Both the position numbers and the translations under genes were made by a program. The notes beneath the pieces are model-generated. The model saw only the letters and a program-made list of their open reading frames with translations, made no database searches and had not been told where the DNA came from. DNA of 64,000 bases, from positions 5,974,312 to 6,038,311 of the forward strand of contig KK106981.1 of the NCBI GenBank assembly GCA_000611775.1, written 5' to 3'. Below are positions 1 to 11,720 of the stretch, one piece after another (position 1 is the first letter of the stretch; the number at the start of each line of letters is the position of its first letter). The stretch is from Umbilicaria muhlenbergii (Eukaryota; Ascomycota; Lecanoromycetes; Umbilicariales; Umbilicariaceae).

Positions 1-2034
1 AGGACATATGGGCGATATCACTGCGCTTGCATGGTCACCCAATGGCGCTCTCCTTGTCAGTGCTGCCACGGATAGGAAAATATTATTGTGGGAGACGAAG
101 ACGCAGAAGGTCATTGCGAGGTAAGTTGTTCGAGTACTTCGCTAAATTCTGTGCTGAAGTGGATAGATATGACTATCCAAACGTTATAAACATCACATGG
201 CATCCGACCGAGAACATGGCATCTTTCACAACCTCTGATGGTGAACTTTACATCTACAACGACTTCGTCTCCTCCGAATTTGCATCGCTACTGGACAAGA
301 GCTTGCAGGCTGCCCCGTTCATCCATGATCCATTGGCAGAGACCTCCGGCAATGCGAGCAAACCGCTTGAGAATGCGTCCAAGATTAACGGCGAGAGTCG
401 TGGTCGAAGAAGGGGCACTCCAGATTCGCTCGATGAGATCCTTGGCTCAGACGGAATGGGGGAAGATGAGGATGACTTTGTGAGCGACGATGACGGAGCA
501 GGATATGCCGATGGGCTAAATGGCTTTGGCAAGCGTGGGAATGGCCATCTCGACGAGATCGATGGCTTCACTGGGAAGCGCAGAGCTCCCTTCGGCGCCT
601 GGGAACCGAGGATCCACCATTCGTTTCAACCTGGTAGTACTCCTTGGAGGGGTAACAGGAAGTATCTATGTAAGGAAGTGTATGCTCTGGTCCTTGGACG
701 TCGACTAATGGATCGTAGGTCTTAATCTAACCGGATTTGTCTGGACTGTGGACCAGGATACTCACCACACTGTAACAGTCGAATTCTATGATCAGGAATA
801 CCACAGGGGTTTCCACTTCACCGATCCCTATTTATATGACAAGGCTTGCCTTAGTGAGTCAAGAACGACGGCCAGCTCAGATGCAGCGCTGACCAAGAGT
901 AGATGAGTATGGCACATTGTTCTCCTGCCCTCCGGCCAACGGCAATCCCGCAATGGTTTTCTACCGGCCACACGAAACGTGGACTACCAGATTAGATTGG
1001 CGTACCCAGCTCCCTGCCGGGGAGGACGTCACCTGTAGGTCTAGCACTCAGCCTCATACGACGAATGATTTTAACAATCTCCAGCCATCGCTCTCAGCGA
1101 CTCCTACATCGTAGTCACAACCTCCACCAACTACGTCCGAATCTTCACCCTCTACGGCACCCCCTTCCGCATCTACCGGCAAAAGTCCTCCCCAACCGTA
1201 ACCTGCGCCGCCTGGCGCGACTACGTCCTAACCATGGGCAACGGCCCCGTCAGCGGCGACGGCACCACCAAGCTCCTGTACACGATCGAAAACGTAAAAC
1301 GCGACGAAGTGTGCCAAAGCGAAGACGTTGTCGCCCTACCCGACGACGCAGAAGTCCGCAGCGTATTCTTCTCCGACAACGGCGACCCCTGTATCTACGA
1401 CTCGACCGGCGTGCTACTGATCCTGCAACACTGGCGCACGCCCGGCCAAGCACGCTGGGTACCGGTACTAGACACCAAGCTTTTGGAACGGCTGGCCAGC
1501 GGGCGGAAGGAGGAATCGTATTGGCCTGTGGCGGTCGCGCAGGAGAAGTTCCACTGCATTATCCTCAAGGGCGGGGATCAATACCCGTATTTCCCGCGTC
1601 CACTCCTCAGCGAATTCGATTTCGCAATCCCGACCTCCTGTCCTCCCCCCACCACCTCCTCGTCCACCGACCCCAGCACCACCGCCGAAGGGCCCCGTCT
1701 CGAAGAGTCTTTCGTGCGGCACTCACTTTCCCTCAGCCTGTTCGAAGACCTCCTCGCGGCCACGCACGCAACGCATAGTCAACGCGCGGAGCTCGCGCGG
1801 AAGGAAATCGAAGTCGATAAAGTGTTGTTGCAGTTGCTGAATGTGGAGTGCAGGGAGGGCGAGGAGAGGGGGATGAAGGCTTTGGAGATTGTGGGGTTGA
1901 TGAGGGATCGGACGGGGCGGATGTTGGAGGCGGCTGGGAAGGTGGCGGGTCGGTATGGGTTGGGTGTATTGGGAGAGAAGATTAGGGAGGTGGGGGAGAG
2001 GAGGGTGGCGGGGGAGGAGGATGAGGGGGATTGA
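1..2034 (+). CDS. sepB: Ctf4/Mcl1/SepB replisome adaptor, 3' part (5' end outside window)
   Basis: WD40 plus SepB-domain protein that links the CMG helicase to DNA polymerase alpha-primase in the replisome (known for the Ctf4/Mcl1/WDHD1 family). Spliced exons that read through are about <2-120, 167-669, 719-853, 903-1034 and 1085-2034; introns are 46-50 bp with GTAAGT, GTAAGG, GTGAGT and GTAGGT donors and keep the frame throughout. The first exon carries a WD repeat ending LLWETKTQ, exon 2 has WHP...DGELYIYND and an acidic linker (DEDDFVSDDD), and exons 4-5 hold the family signature VFYRPHETWTT and TCAAWRDYVLTMGNGP. The C-terminus is a charged helix ending in EEDEGD. The N-terminal WD repeats lie upstream of the window. 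The closest name in filamentous fungi is sepB; mcl1 and CTF4 are the yeast names. Confidence 0.93.
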
Positions 2035-2474
2035 AGGGTTGGTCTGGGAGGAGTGTGGGGGTTTGGAAAGCGGGGTGGGCGTTCGGGATTGATGTGGATT
2101 GGAGTGGCGTGAAGGTGTTTGGTTGTGCTTTGGAGAAAAGAAACAAACAGGACACTCGACGCGCAGGTGTGTCTATGCCCGCGTTGGGTTTTAGGAAGGC
2201 GTTTATTCGACTGTTTGGCTCCGTACAACAGCTTCACCTCTTGGCTCCGATGCAATATCCCCTTCGCTCCTACCTCGTTGGCACTCCTGGTTCCTCGGAG
2301 GTGGTGGCAGAATGGTCTATCGCAAGTTCATTGAGATGATGGAACAGACTCTACAGAGAATAGTGAATGAATTCAAGGTGTTCTTGATCATTCACAGATA
2401 TTGACAGTCTTCATCTGTAGGTAGGCGAATGCTGTCACCATCATCAGCGATCAGATCCTCCAGACGAAATCATC
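2035..2474. other. intergenic, no gene seen
   Basis: Downstream of the Ctf4-like stop. Open frames here are short and lack codon structure; I see no RNA gene or repeat. Confidence 0.5.
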
Positions 2475-3680
2475 ATGTCAAGGCTCATATACTACATCCT
2501 TAGTCTGTTGGCCTTTGGTCCGCAATCACGAGTACCCACGACGAAATTGCCACGTCCCTAGCATCTCTCTATCGTCTCTTTGTGTCTATGGGCTGCATCA
2601 CCGAGGACTATTTTAATTGGCCACCTCACGATACCAATCCCTTTAACGTTTCCAAATGTGTGGAGCCTGGCTATGACCCATCGGCCATCGATCTTCTCCG
2701 GAAAATACCATGAACCACGACGACAGTGCCTATCTACTATGAATCGATTTCGGTGATCTACTCGTGTGACGACGAAATAGAATTAAGTCGTAATCCTACA
2801 AACTACTTGATCGATGATCCAGATGACCCGCAGCCTGTCGATGGGTGGATACTTCCTTTGACCTACGGGCAAAGGAATGGAAAGAACGATTCTGCTGGAT
2901 GCAAGAGAAGGTGAGGGACCTCAGGCTTTCCTTCACGAGAAATGTTTCGCAGTGCATTATTCTTCTTTGCTTTCAAGATGTTGTCTAAAGAAGGAATGCT
3001 GCCAAGCGTTTGAGCCTCTATTCCACCAAACGACTAACATTCTATTGTCATAATGAAAGGGACCATTCGCGTTATTGGCTGCTACGGACCTTCCTTGGCC
3101 GAGGACGAATGGCCTCGCCCCGACAATCCAGGCTACTATTTGAACTGGGAGTCGCAACCTGCAACGCCATTCATCCAAAAACTCATCGAGGAATACTCGA
3201 CGCTCGAGACTGTACCAGCGAACGGAGAAGTCCTTGCAGATTTCGATACATATGTTAGTTCTGTCGATCCCCAAACCTGGAGCAAGTACCTTTCTGAGCC
3301 ATGCTTTTCACCTCCAGCCATCTAATAGATGAAGCTTATTAGCCTGCGCAGCTTAAGCCATAAAGAAGCTTATACTGACACTGAAATCTCAAAATAGTAC
3401 GACCGAACCAAAGCGGCTATGTTCAGGTATGGCAGGCCGAACAACTTCAGAGCGAATGACTTCCGTCATGACATTGAGGGCATGCAGCAGCAGCGGCACC
3501 AAGAGGACATGGACCGAAGGGAGCAAAACGAAGCGGAACAGCGGAAGTTGGAGCAACGGACGAAGAGTTTATCCATTTCGGAAACGGGCGTTTGATGCAA
3601 TGGATCGAGAGTACACAGACGAAATGCAGCAAGACGAAGCAGAGGAGCGGAAATGGAAGGAAAAGCCCAAGAGTATGTCA
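2475..3680 (+). pseudogene. degenerate multi-exon fungal hypothetical gene
   Basis: Several stretches look like real protein: 2530-2710 (LASLYRLFVSMGCITEDYFN... to LLRKIP), 2714-2910 (VPIYYESISVIYSCD, NPTNYLIDDPDDPQPVDGW), 3056-3325 (IRVIGCYGPSLAEDEWPRPD, then LIEEYSTLETVPANGEVLADFD) and a Q/E/R-rich likely coiled coil from 3398. An in-frame TGA at 2711-2713 splits the first two, and the coiled coil stops at 3595 while a matching charged segment (DREYTDEMQQDEAEERKWKE) continues in another frame to 3689. Likely introns are 2910-3055 and 3290-3397. I do not recognise the family. Either a decayed gene or one with splicing I could not resolve; decay is favoured because two separate interruptions are needed. 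Confidence 0.45.
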
Positions 3681-3689
3681 ATCTTATAA

Positions 3690-4027
3690 CCGGGCGATGA
3701 ATTTCAATCGATAAGTCAGGTAGTGGAAGTTAGCCGTCACCGCCAACTTCCACCCATGGCAGATGAGCGGAAGATACAGAACCAAGCAGGCACGGGCTTA
3801 CTGAGTTTCTAGTATGCTTAGAAACTTAAAGGTCGATTATGCATGTAGAAAAGCCCTTACGGCGTGCAAAGACTGCTGTTTCCCAAAAACTCATCATTCG
3901 ATTGTCGATGTGGTCGATCATCCCAGAGGTGTGGAAATAAGCTGAACGTGGGCTTAAAGCCGGTGCCATCACACAGAGTATTGCTTCCACGGTAAAAAGA
4001 ATTGCGGGAGGCATGTTTGAAGGCTGA
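3690..4027. other. intergenic, no gene seen
   Basis: No supported gene. A minus-strand open frame runs across 3826-4290 but is antisense to the transmembrane exon below and has no recognisable content. Confidence 0.4.
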
Positions 4028-4321
4028 TTGGGCCGATATTCAAACAGTAGCGTGGAGCTTCCCTCTTCCACCACCACGTCCCCCGCCAGAAACTCCTTCG
4101 CCTCTCCCGCCTCGTCCACGTTCAGCGCGGGCGCTATCGCAGGCATTGCCATTGGCGGCGCCGCAGTCGTGCTTCTCTTCGTTGGCTCGCTGATCTTCAT
4201 GTTCCGCCGGCGCCGACCCCGCGACAGACGCAAGACAGTCGTATGGAGAAGCAACAGTCTCTTCGCGGGCATCAAATTATACAGGAACATCAGGATATAC
4301 TTTCCCTCAGCTAGGAGCTAG
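4028..4321 (+). CDS. Ser/Thr-rich single-pass membrane protein fragment
   Basis: 97 codons from the first ATG. A Ser/Thr/Pro-rich stretch (SSVELPSSTTTSPARNS) is followed by a Gly/Ala-rich hydrophobic segment (AGAIAGIAIGGAAVVLLFVG, then SLIFMF) and a basic stop-transfer RRRRPRDRRK. This is the usual C-terminal anchor layout of fungal cell-wall or mucin-like surface proteins (Wsc-like and others), with the extracellular part normally encoded upstream. No upstream exon or signal peptide was found, so this may be the last exon of a partly lost gene. Function unknown. Confidence 0.4.
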   Translation: MGRYSNSSVELPSSTTTSPARNSFASPASSTFSAGAIAGIAIGGAAVVLLFVGSLIFMFRRRRPRDRRKTVVWRSNSLFAGIKLYRNIRIYFPSARS

Positions 4322-4625
4322 CTGTTTCTCGAACGCGCCAACGATGAGGGAGATGGAGTCGCCAAAGGGTAGGTGGAATCCGGATGGGGGGTTTGGGAGG
4401 GGCATGGCGGGGCTTGGGGTTGTGGGGTAGGGGCCAGGAGGGCCGGTGGAGATTGAGGCGTATGATAGGGGTGGGAATATCAGTAACGATTACAATAAGA
4501 GAGATAGGAACATTTGACCTGTTGAGATGTTTACAATCTCCAAACCGTATATAAGCCTAATGCATTAACCCCGATTCGCGGGAAAAGGATGTACTTACAT
4601 TCAGCCCCGCGTGCCCCGATCGTTA
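4322..4625. other. intergenic, G-rich then AT-rich
   Basis: Contains a G-rich stretch (about 4380-4450) and no coding signal. It lies downstream of both the membrane fragment and the minus-strand hydrolase, so it probably holds two 3' ends. Confidence 0.35.
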
Positions 4626-5588
4626 CTACATCCCCCCCGCCTCCCACGTCTCCCTCACAACCTCCCAATACCTCCTCCCCCCCTGCCCCCTAGCATGCGC
4701 ACAATGCCCACTCCCCACCACCTTCTCCCTCCTCACCTCAAACCCTTTCTCCTCGGCTTCCCTCGCATGATCCTCCACATCCCTCCAATCCACCAGCGCA
4801 TCCTCCTCGCTATAAACATAACACCTCGTCGTCTCCCTCACCATGTCCCGATCATTCAGCCCCTTGCACAGCGTCTCGATCGGGTCGACGCTGATGAGTG
4901 GTTTGTGCACGAGCCAGTAGAAGAGGCAGATGAGGTAGACGAGGATGAGACCTGGGAGGCGTGAGGGGCCGGACGGAGGGAGGGCGGAGGAGAGTGCGAG
5001 AATGGTGCGTGAGAATGTGCTGCGGCCGGGGCAGGAGTCGAGGATGGTGGCGTGTAGAGGTAGGGGGTGGGAGGTCGTGGCGTGGAAGGCGGAGAGGAGG
5101 GTGCAGGTGGAATGGGAGCCGCCGTTGGAGAAGAGATGCAGGAGGAGGTCTGGGTGAGGAGCTGTGTTGGGGTTACTGGTCGTGGTACAAGAGGCGAGTA
5201 TGGTGGAGACGGCGGGGGCGATGTTGCGTAGTTGAGTACGGAGGGGGCGGTAGATCATGTCTGCGGTGAAGGAGCGGATGAGGAGGATGCGGGAGGTGGG
5301 GAAAAGGAGCTGGTAGCCTCCGACGTATTTGAAGATGTGGATGGGGTTGGCGGCTAGCCAGGTTAGAAGTACGATGAGTTTGGGGGGTGGGGTAAAGGAG
5401 GTGTGGGGTGGAGATGCTGAGGCGGCTTCTGCTGTTGTGGCGCCATTTGGGAGAATGGCTTGATTGGAGCGGAGACCATTGGGAGCATTCGCGGTAATAT
5501 CGTACGGATCGTATAAGTAGACGCAGGGTGAGAGCTGTTTGAAGGATGATAGGGGGTTAGAAATTGTGGGTGCGGCGGTTTGAGGCAT
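4626..5588 (-). CDS. DUF829 (TMEM53/PaxU-like) alpha/beta-hydrolase fold protein
   Basis: Uninterrupted 320-residue ORF. The order of blocks matches the DUF829 family: an N-terminal strand plus LIVLLTWLAANP, the nucleophile-elbow-like HLFSNGGSHS (about residues 155-165), DSCPG, a hydrophobic segment LPGLILVYLICLFYWLVH, then YSEEDALVDWRDVEDH and a C-terminal SGHCAH that would supply the acid and the histidine. Family members include vertebrate TMEM53 and fungal PaxU of the paxilline cluster. No other indole-diterpene genes are nearby, so this is the housekeeping-type paralogue rather than part of a cluster. The ATG is the first in frame; the substrate is unknown. Confidence 0.85.
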   Translation of the reverse strand: MPQTAAPTISNPLSSFKQLSPCVYLYDPYDITANAPNGLRSNQAILPNGATTAEAASASPPHTSFTPPPKLIVLLTWLAANPIHIFKYVGGYQLLFPTSRILLIRSFTADMIYRPLRTQLRNIAPAVSTILASCTTTSNPNTAPHPDLLLHLFSNGGSHSTCTLLSAFHATTSHPLPLHATILDSCPGRSTFSRTILALSSALPPSGPSRLPGLILVYLICLFYWLVHKPLISVDPIETLCKGLNDRDMVRETTRCYVYSEEDALVDWRDVEDHAREAEEKGFEVRREKVVGSGHCAHARGQGGRRYWEVVRETWEAGGM

Positions 5589-5992
5589 GAATGGGTACTA
5601 AGCAGTGTCGACGCAGACTTGAAGCATGATGAAATATATAACAACAATAACAATGTGCAAAGAACTTGAAAAGTAACTGCCTAGTAAGACTAAGATATTC
5701 CAGCTTTGAGGTGACGTCTAGATGAATTTACCGGACCTGAGGTCAATATATAAGCCCTAATAAGGTCGGGATAGTTGTTTATCCGTGATTGAGCGTGTTG
5801 TAGTCAAGGAATCTCCAATTCTGCTTAGTCAGCTGAGCTGGCGGAATTGATGTCACAGCTGCGAAAGCTCAAAGGAGCTTCTGCCATGCCAGCCAAACGC
5901 GTGAGCATTTAAACTCACTTTCTCTCGACATAACCCCGTAATATCACGGCGATACCCATGTCTCAGCTCATTCATCCATAACTGCTAAGCCG
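5589..5992. promoter_or_regulatory. divergent promoter region
   Basis: About 400 bp between the divergently transcribed DUF829 gene (minus) and the two-exon gene starting at 5993 (plus). It is AT-richer than the flanks. No individual site is claimed. Confidence 0.35.
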
Positions 5993-6992
5993 ATGCGGAA
6001 GATCTCACCCCCGGGCCTCCGCCGCGCGACTCAGTATGCCCTGATTGTCAGATCGTCCGTCTCCGCCTCCGCTTCCACGCCCCTCTCACCTCCGCTCCAC
6101 ACCACATTCTTTTCTCCATGCCGGTCTCTCGCTCATGTCCAATCTCATGGTGATGCGCTTCCGGAAGTTTGGTTCACGAGTTCCGGCCCTCCACGCCGCA
6201 CACTTGGAGATAGCGGGCATGACTCTCCAAGAAAACCACCAGATGAGAGGACGTTGAAGCTCGGCAAGAGTAAGTCCTCTCAAGCCTAATACTATACATG
6301 AATTCTCTACTATACGAGTCTAAGGCTGACCTCCGCCAGCCCTCCGAACCCTCCAAACCCTCCTCCCCACCCTCCTCGCCTCGCCCCTCCCACCCGAGAT
6401 TCTCTCCCCGCATATAACGCTCCACCTCTTCCCCTCCACTCACCCGCACCTACCGACTGTCTCCGGGCGCGTCGCATACCACGCGGCATTATGGACCGCA
6501 CCCATGGCATGGGGTCGTGTCCCCATCGTCGGCAACGTCAAACTCATAATCCTCAGCGAACGAGTCGTCAAAAACGGACCCTCCACAACACCCAATCCCG
6601 ACAACGTCAAGATAGGAAACGAAAAGCTCATTGTGCGGTGGAAGACCTGTGGAAAGACCCGAGGCAAGGGAATGGGCGCTCTATACCGGGGGATTGGTGC
6701 CAGCGAGCAGGTGGATAAGATCACGGAATGGCTTGGCGGTGATGCGCGAGATGACGAGGAGTTTTGCGGCTTGTTCATCTTTGAGTTTGATGAAGAGGGG
6801 AGGATTGTGACACATACGATTGAGCATGCGGAAGAGGGAGGGAGTTGGGATCGCGCGAGTCGCGTGGTTAGTGTGACGGATTGGTTATTGGGGCGGGGTT
6901 GGCGGAGGAAGGGAAAGGAGGTGGAGGGTCTGGCGTGGGAGTGTGTGGATGGTGGGCAGGGGCAGAGGAGGGTGCAGGGAGGAAGGGACTAG
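5993..6992 (+). CDS. conserved fungal hypothetical protein, two exons, possible mitochondrial presequence
   Basis: Exons 5993-6269 and 6340-6992 join in frame over a 70-bp intron (donor GTAAGT, acceptor CCGCCAG), giving about 309 residues and the smooth junction KLGKT/LRTLQTLLPTLL. The N-terminus is basic, Ser/Ala-rich and lacks acidic residues (RKISPPGLRRATQYAL), like a mitochondrial targeting peptide. The body holds HITLHLFPSTHPHLPTVSGR, WTAPMAWGRVPIVGNVKL and GLFIFEFDEEGRIVTHTIEHAE; the last is reminiscent of NTF2-like folds but I do not claim that. I cannot name the family. The reading frame is clean and codon use matches the neighbours, so the gene looks functional. Confidence 0.7.
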
Positions 6993-7179
6993 GCTTATAT
7001 CTGTCCAAGCGATGTATCTCTGGCGCTTCTGGGTGGTCGGTACCGGTGATAGCTCTTCTGGTTGCATGAGCGGCGGCGTTGGTGTTGTCGTTGATACGGC
7101 TTACGGATGGTAGACTCTACTCGTTCATATGTGTATAGAAGTGAGACCCAATCTTCCACGAGAGAGGCCTGTACATCAA

Positions 7180-7602
7180 CCTTGTGCGTCGGCGCTCATA
7201 TCAGGAGTATTTCATGTATTGGAAACCCAACGACATGCTACTCCAACATGCCAAACATAGCCTACTCAACCTATCGTTGTGTATCGATGCGAGCCATCTG
7301 CAGTGGCAGGCTGGTGTGCAAGAAGACCCCATCGGTTCCTTACGCAAGTACAAAGTCTTAAAGTGTCTCCCTGCTCCTCTCATCGTGCTATTGGGGTGAA
7401 CCGAATAGGAACTCGAAGTATTTGGTGGAAATACTTCCGCCTTCGCTTGAGTTGTTGACTTTGTACTATTGCAGCAACTAGGTAGAGATGTTTCAGGACT
7501 GGCCGTCCGAGAGATTTCTCCCACATTTTGTTGGTGTGCTGCAGCGCAAGGAGGAACGTGTTCCGAAGCTGAAGACACTAAGAATTAACAGGAGTCCTAA
7601 GC
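7180..7602 (+). pseudogene. F-box/LRR-like protein relic
   Basis: Two frames carry leucine-rich protein-like sequence in tandem: 7184-7399 includes SLRKYKVLKCLPAPLIVLLG and continues, after a shift of frame near 7396, as EPNRNSKYLVEILPPSLELLTLYYC, then FLPHFVGVLQRKEERVPKLKTLRI. The regular L-x-x-L spacing and the PPSLELLTLYYC block are typical of the LRR part of fungal F-box proteins. The frame change and an in-frame TAG after the CSN motif (near 7480) mark it as broken. No N-terminal F-box was found. Confidence 0.5.
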
Positions 7603-8356
7603 AACTCTGATTTCCTTTAGACTGACGGGCCGCTAAGCTACCCGGTGAGAAGGGCCTTGCGCGATGCTTGTGAGGTAGTGGATGTAGAGCACAGACTTTT
7701 CGAATATCAGAAAGACAGGTGTGAATCAGGAGAACACCACGGCGCTTACGGCACTCACAGTTATGGTTGGGTTTATGAGAGATGATTTCTACTCCTCAGG
7801 AATGGGACTGTCATAGCAGGGTTTTGTTAAAGCCTTTTGCGATCGCCTTAGGTTCTGACCAGGCGACTGTTCACACTCTCGCAGCCTCAGGGCCTGCCAC
7901 TGGCGACTTCATATTTTAATAGTTTACTGGACAGCCTCTCAATTACCATCGGTGGCAAACCAAGAATCGTTGCTACAATGTGTTCCACAATGTTGAACTC
8001 CACCGCCCTGCATGACAGCCTCTTCAATATGGCGTCTGTCTTCCGCCTGGCAATGGGGCTACTTCGGGTGCTGATTAGGAAACGATAATTGATTGGGCTA
8101 TTGCTGGTCTGCATCTGTAACACAAACAGCAACCTATGAGGATCTCCGTCGTAAACGAGGAAAAAGCCTCAAAGCCTCAGCCTCGCCCCGAGTTCGTATA
8201 ACATTTCGAGCTGCTCCGAACGCACACGATAACACAATATTTCGAACGGAACGACCGCCAAGACCTTTCCCACCCCGGCATCAACTTCGTGTCTTACGTG
8301 CGAGAAGCATCTGCTCTATAACGGCGTAGTACTGCCTTGGGAACCCATACCCTTCC
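7603..8356. other. intergenic / 5' region of kinase gene
   Basis: No supported gene. A minus-strand frame at 7887-8132 has no recognisable features. The last 150 bp are presumably the promoter and leader of the kinase gene. Confidence 0.4.
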
Positions 8357-10570
8357 ATGGCTTCCACAGCCTCGGACCTGCTGGAGCACTTCAAGCAAGA
8401 AGCAGAGGTTTTCCCTGACTATACTTTGCACATCTCGTACAGGATCAATCGCGCTCGTGGTATGCGGAAGGAGAGAGTTGAAAAGAGATGGGACAAAGTT
8501 AAGACCCTTGGCCACGGGTCGTTCGGTGAGGTGTGCTTGGAAGTCCATCGTCGAGAGGGTAGCACTGCAGAAACCAGAGCCGTCAAGAAGATAGACAAGG
8601 GCCAGATGCGGAGCTGGGAAGTTGATTACGAGCGAGAGTTGTTGGCTTTGGCAAAGTTTTCGAAACCCCAGGTTTGAAGTGCTGATACCGTGCTTTTTAC
8701 TCCACAGCCTGACCACGATATAGTACCAAGAGGCAGGCGTCCTCGTCAAATTCTTATGCTTTTTCGAGAACAAAACTTCCGTGTTCCTCGCTATGGAATA
8801 TTTTCCAAATGGCGATTTAGCTCAATACCTCAAAAGTCCAATGGCGGAGCATGAAATCAAACAGATCACCACTGATCTCCTTGAGGGCTTGAAGATCATA
8901 CATGCGGCGAGGTTTACTCATCGGGATCTCAAGCCTCAGGTTTGTGTCCCTCTCTTCTAAGTTATTTGTAGCCAGCTAGACATGAAGTCATTTGATTGAA
9001 ATATCTACTTACGAAATCCCGGTTCTCTTAGAACATCTTTGTTGTCTCGAAATCCCCAGATCCCTGGGGGGTAAAGATCGGAGACTTTGGAATAGCCAAA
9101 CGAGTTGATGGGCAGACAAACTTGCGTACCTACGCCGGTACTCAGAGTTACCAAGCGCCAGAGGTCAATGGACTAATAGATGAGCTGGAAACATCCGTCT
9201 ATACCAATGCTGTCGACATGTGGTCACTGGGTTGTGTTGTTTATACCATTTCTGCTCAAGGGGCAGTGCCATTTCCTACCTCCTCTGAGGTGAATAGATT
9301 CTGCAAGGGAAGGATACAATTTCCGGAAGAAGCATTGTCTCCGAGGCTTAGCCCTGCTGGTATTCATTTTGTCAAGAGCCTTTTGGTCCGCTGGCCAGGG
9401 GACCGCCCGACAGCTGAGACAGCGCTGCGAGCTTCTTGGCTTCAAACAGAGCATGGGTCATTGCAACTGCCCTGGGATTCCACGGCTCTGACTTCTCAAG
9501 AACCGGGCTTTGCGAACCTTCGCCAAGTTGGACTTGTCGGTGGTGTGGTAACAAACAGTACCCAGGACGTCTCCTCCCCACGACTACCTACAAACCGCAA
9601 GCCCTGTACGACAAGCGGAGACTTGATAATTCGGCCACCCATAAAGGAACTTCGTAACGAGCCCAAACTTCAAGCGACGAAATTAAGCAGCAAGTCGTTA
9701 GATTCCTTGCGGAGCAACTACGCAGCGGAAGATTACTCAGTTGGCAAAGACATTGAAAAAGGATGGGGTGGAAAAGAAAAATCAGAAGATGACATCAATG
9801 GGAACTTTGAGCTCTCAACAGACAACACTAGAGACCGAAAGGGGTTCACTGCGATTCCACCTCAAGCGCTGTCTGGAACTGTACTTCCCTCACATGCTAT
9901 ATCAACCCGAGAAGCTGAACGAAGAAAAGCCACAAAGCTGTTGGGAGATGCTGGATTCAATTCTAATGCAGCAAATTATAATCCACGGGCCGCCTGGTTG
10001 TGGGCAGCAGAGCATGGTCATGAGACAGTGACGTATCTGCTTCTTGAAAACGGGGCTGATATTGAGTGGACGAATATTGCTGGGTGGACTGCACTGCACA
10101 GAGCAGCCTGCCAGGGTCATGAGACAGTGACACGTTTGCTTCTTGAGAAAGGGGCTGATATTGCGGGGAAGAATAATGATGGGTCGACTGCACTGCACTT
10201 TGCAGCTCACAATGGTCATAAGGCAGTGGCACGTTTGCTTCTTGAGAAAGGGGCTGATATTGAGGGGAAGGATAACAATGGGTGGACTGCACTGCACGAA
10301 GCAGTCTCTAATGATCATGAGGCAGTGACACGTCTGCTTCTTGAGAAAGGGGCTGATATTGGGGGGAAGGATGATGATGGAAGGACTGCACTGCATGAAG
10401 CAGCCCGCCAGGGTCATGAGACAGTATTGCAGCTGCTCCTTGAGAGAGGGGCCAACATGAGGACGAAGGATCTATCCGGAAAAACTGCAGCGGATCTGGC
10501 AGCAAAGGCAGGTCATAAGGGTTGTGTAAAGCTCCTAGGAGGTCGCCGTCGGGGCATATTCTCAAGATGA
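8357..10570 (+). CDS. Ser/Thr protein kinase with C-terminal ankyrin repeats
   Basis: Exons 8357-8671, 8724-8939 and 9032-10570 (introns 52 and 92 bp, all phase 0) give 689 residues. Kinase motifs: Gly-rich loop GHGSFGEV (residues 52-59), the ATP lysine in RAVKK (77), HRDLKPQN (171-178), DFG (195-197), YQAPE, and DMWSLGCVVY. All catalytic residues are present, so it should be active. A linker of about 200 residues follows, then at residues 495-680 five to six ankyrin repeats with consensus GxTALHxAAxxGHEAVxRLLLEKGADI. The repeats are very alike at the DNA level, implying recent internal duplication. Kinase-ankyrin fusions of this layout occur as lineage-expanded families in filamentous fungi; the target is unknown. 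Confidence 0.9.
10090..10460 (+). repeat. 99-bp tandem ankyrin-coding repeats
   Basis: Within the kinase gene. The block containing CTTCTTGAGAAAGGGGCTGA recurs every 99 bp (about 10138, 10237, 10336) with high identity, matching one 33-residue ankyrin unit per period. Near-identity at DNA level suggests recent unit duplication or gene conversion. Confidence 0.8.
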
Positions 10571-11720
10571 CCACCTGGACATATTCACGCCATGTACGAA
10601 GAACAGCATCCGCGTTTACAATTTCCACTTAGCGCCTATCTCCACTTATGTCTTCATCCCAATCTCACACTCAACCCAAACCAGCGCATTCCCCGTCAAA
10701 CCTCCACAAGCTTTCCACTGTTTCGCCGTCTTCTCTACCTCCTCTCTTCGCCTTCAAGCTTCCTTCAAACCACATCGAGGTTTTCAGCTCAATCAGCTAC
10801 GCCTACGCATCTGCCTCCAAAACCGTTTGCTCGCGACAATCTTGATTCCAGCAGTCGACACCACTGCCTTGGCCCTTCTCATACTAATTCGATGAAGGCC
10901 CGGAGGCTGGATCTCGGTCATGGTTGTTACCCGATTTCGGCTTTCCAGAGTTGTTTATATCGCCACTTTTGGACAAGTTTGGGCGGAGGGGGGAGAGGCG
11001 GTGTGTTGGCGGGCCGAAGAAGAAAAGTACGAATGGAGTGGAGGAGTTAGCTCAGGTTGAGAACATAGTGATGCGTGTTGACTTACTTCTTGCTATGCAA
11101 CCCATGGAAAACCGACTAGTGTATCGGGAGTTATGTGCGGTGCTTACTCAATTGTTGCTATTTGGGGCAGGGCATATGAAGAAAATTTTCACTGGGAGAA
11201 GTGGGTGCGCGCTTAAGCGTTGGGCGTCGTGGAAATTGTAGCTTTTGAATCTATCAAGCCTATACATTAGTTCCTAGCTTGGTTCAGATGGAGCACATAT
11301 ATATTTGAGAGAAGCTGTTCCTGGCCCCTCTTCCTTGACTAGAAGAATTGCAGACTTCTGTGATACGGGATATAGTATGATTTTGAGCTAAAGATACACT
11401 CTGCCGTTGCTAGACGATGCTCATATTCTTCATGTCATCTGTTTGCTTGGCGGCACTACAGTTGAATGAATGTGAGCCAAAAATTGCCATGTGCAGCCAC
11501 GTGAAGGGCCACATCAGTCGACTCATCTTCACTTTTGCGTTGTCACTTCTCCTTTCAACCAGCCATGCACTGACTTACTCCATCCACTTCCTATCAGAGT
11601 ATGATGCACGATCAATCCTGAAACGGTATTCAGACACCAGATCGATTTTAATATCAACGAAGCGAGACCACCACGAAACTGGAAGAGTCCACTCAAATCA
11701 GCCAAAACGGGACGACGTCA
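10571..11720. other. no gene recognised
   Basis: Several open frames (for example 10592-11050 and 11417-11797, both plus) overlap one another and have low-complexity or unconvincing translations. I see no conserved motif, RNA gene or mobile element. Confidence 0.35.

Noticed and set aside
254-571. Minus-strand 105-codon frame over the Ctf4-like gene
   Set aside because: It is the antisense shadow of a conserved exon and has Ser/Pro composition only.
4626-5588. Indole-diterpene biosynthetic cluster
   Set aside because: Only a PaxU/DUF829-like gene is present; no prenyltransferase, P450 or GGPP synthase nearby, and TMEM53-like paralogues are housekeeping.
9902-10628. Minus-strand frames of 106-171 codons with repeated CHCLM peptides
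   Set aside because: Antisense of the ankyrin repeats in the kinase gene.
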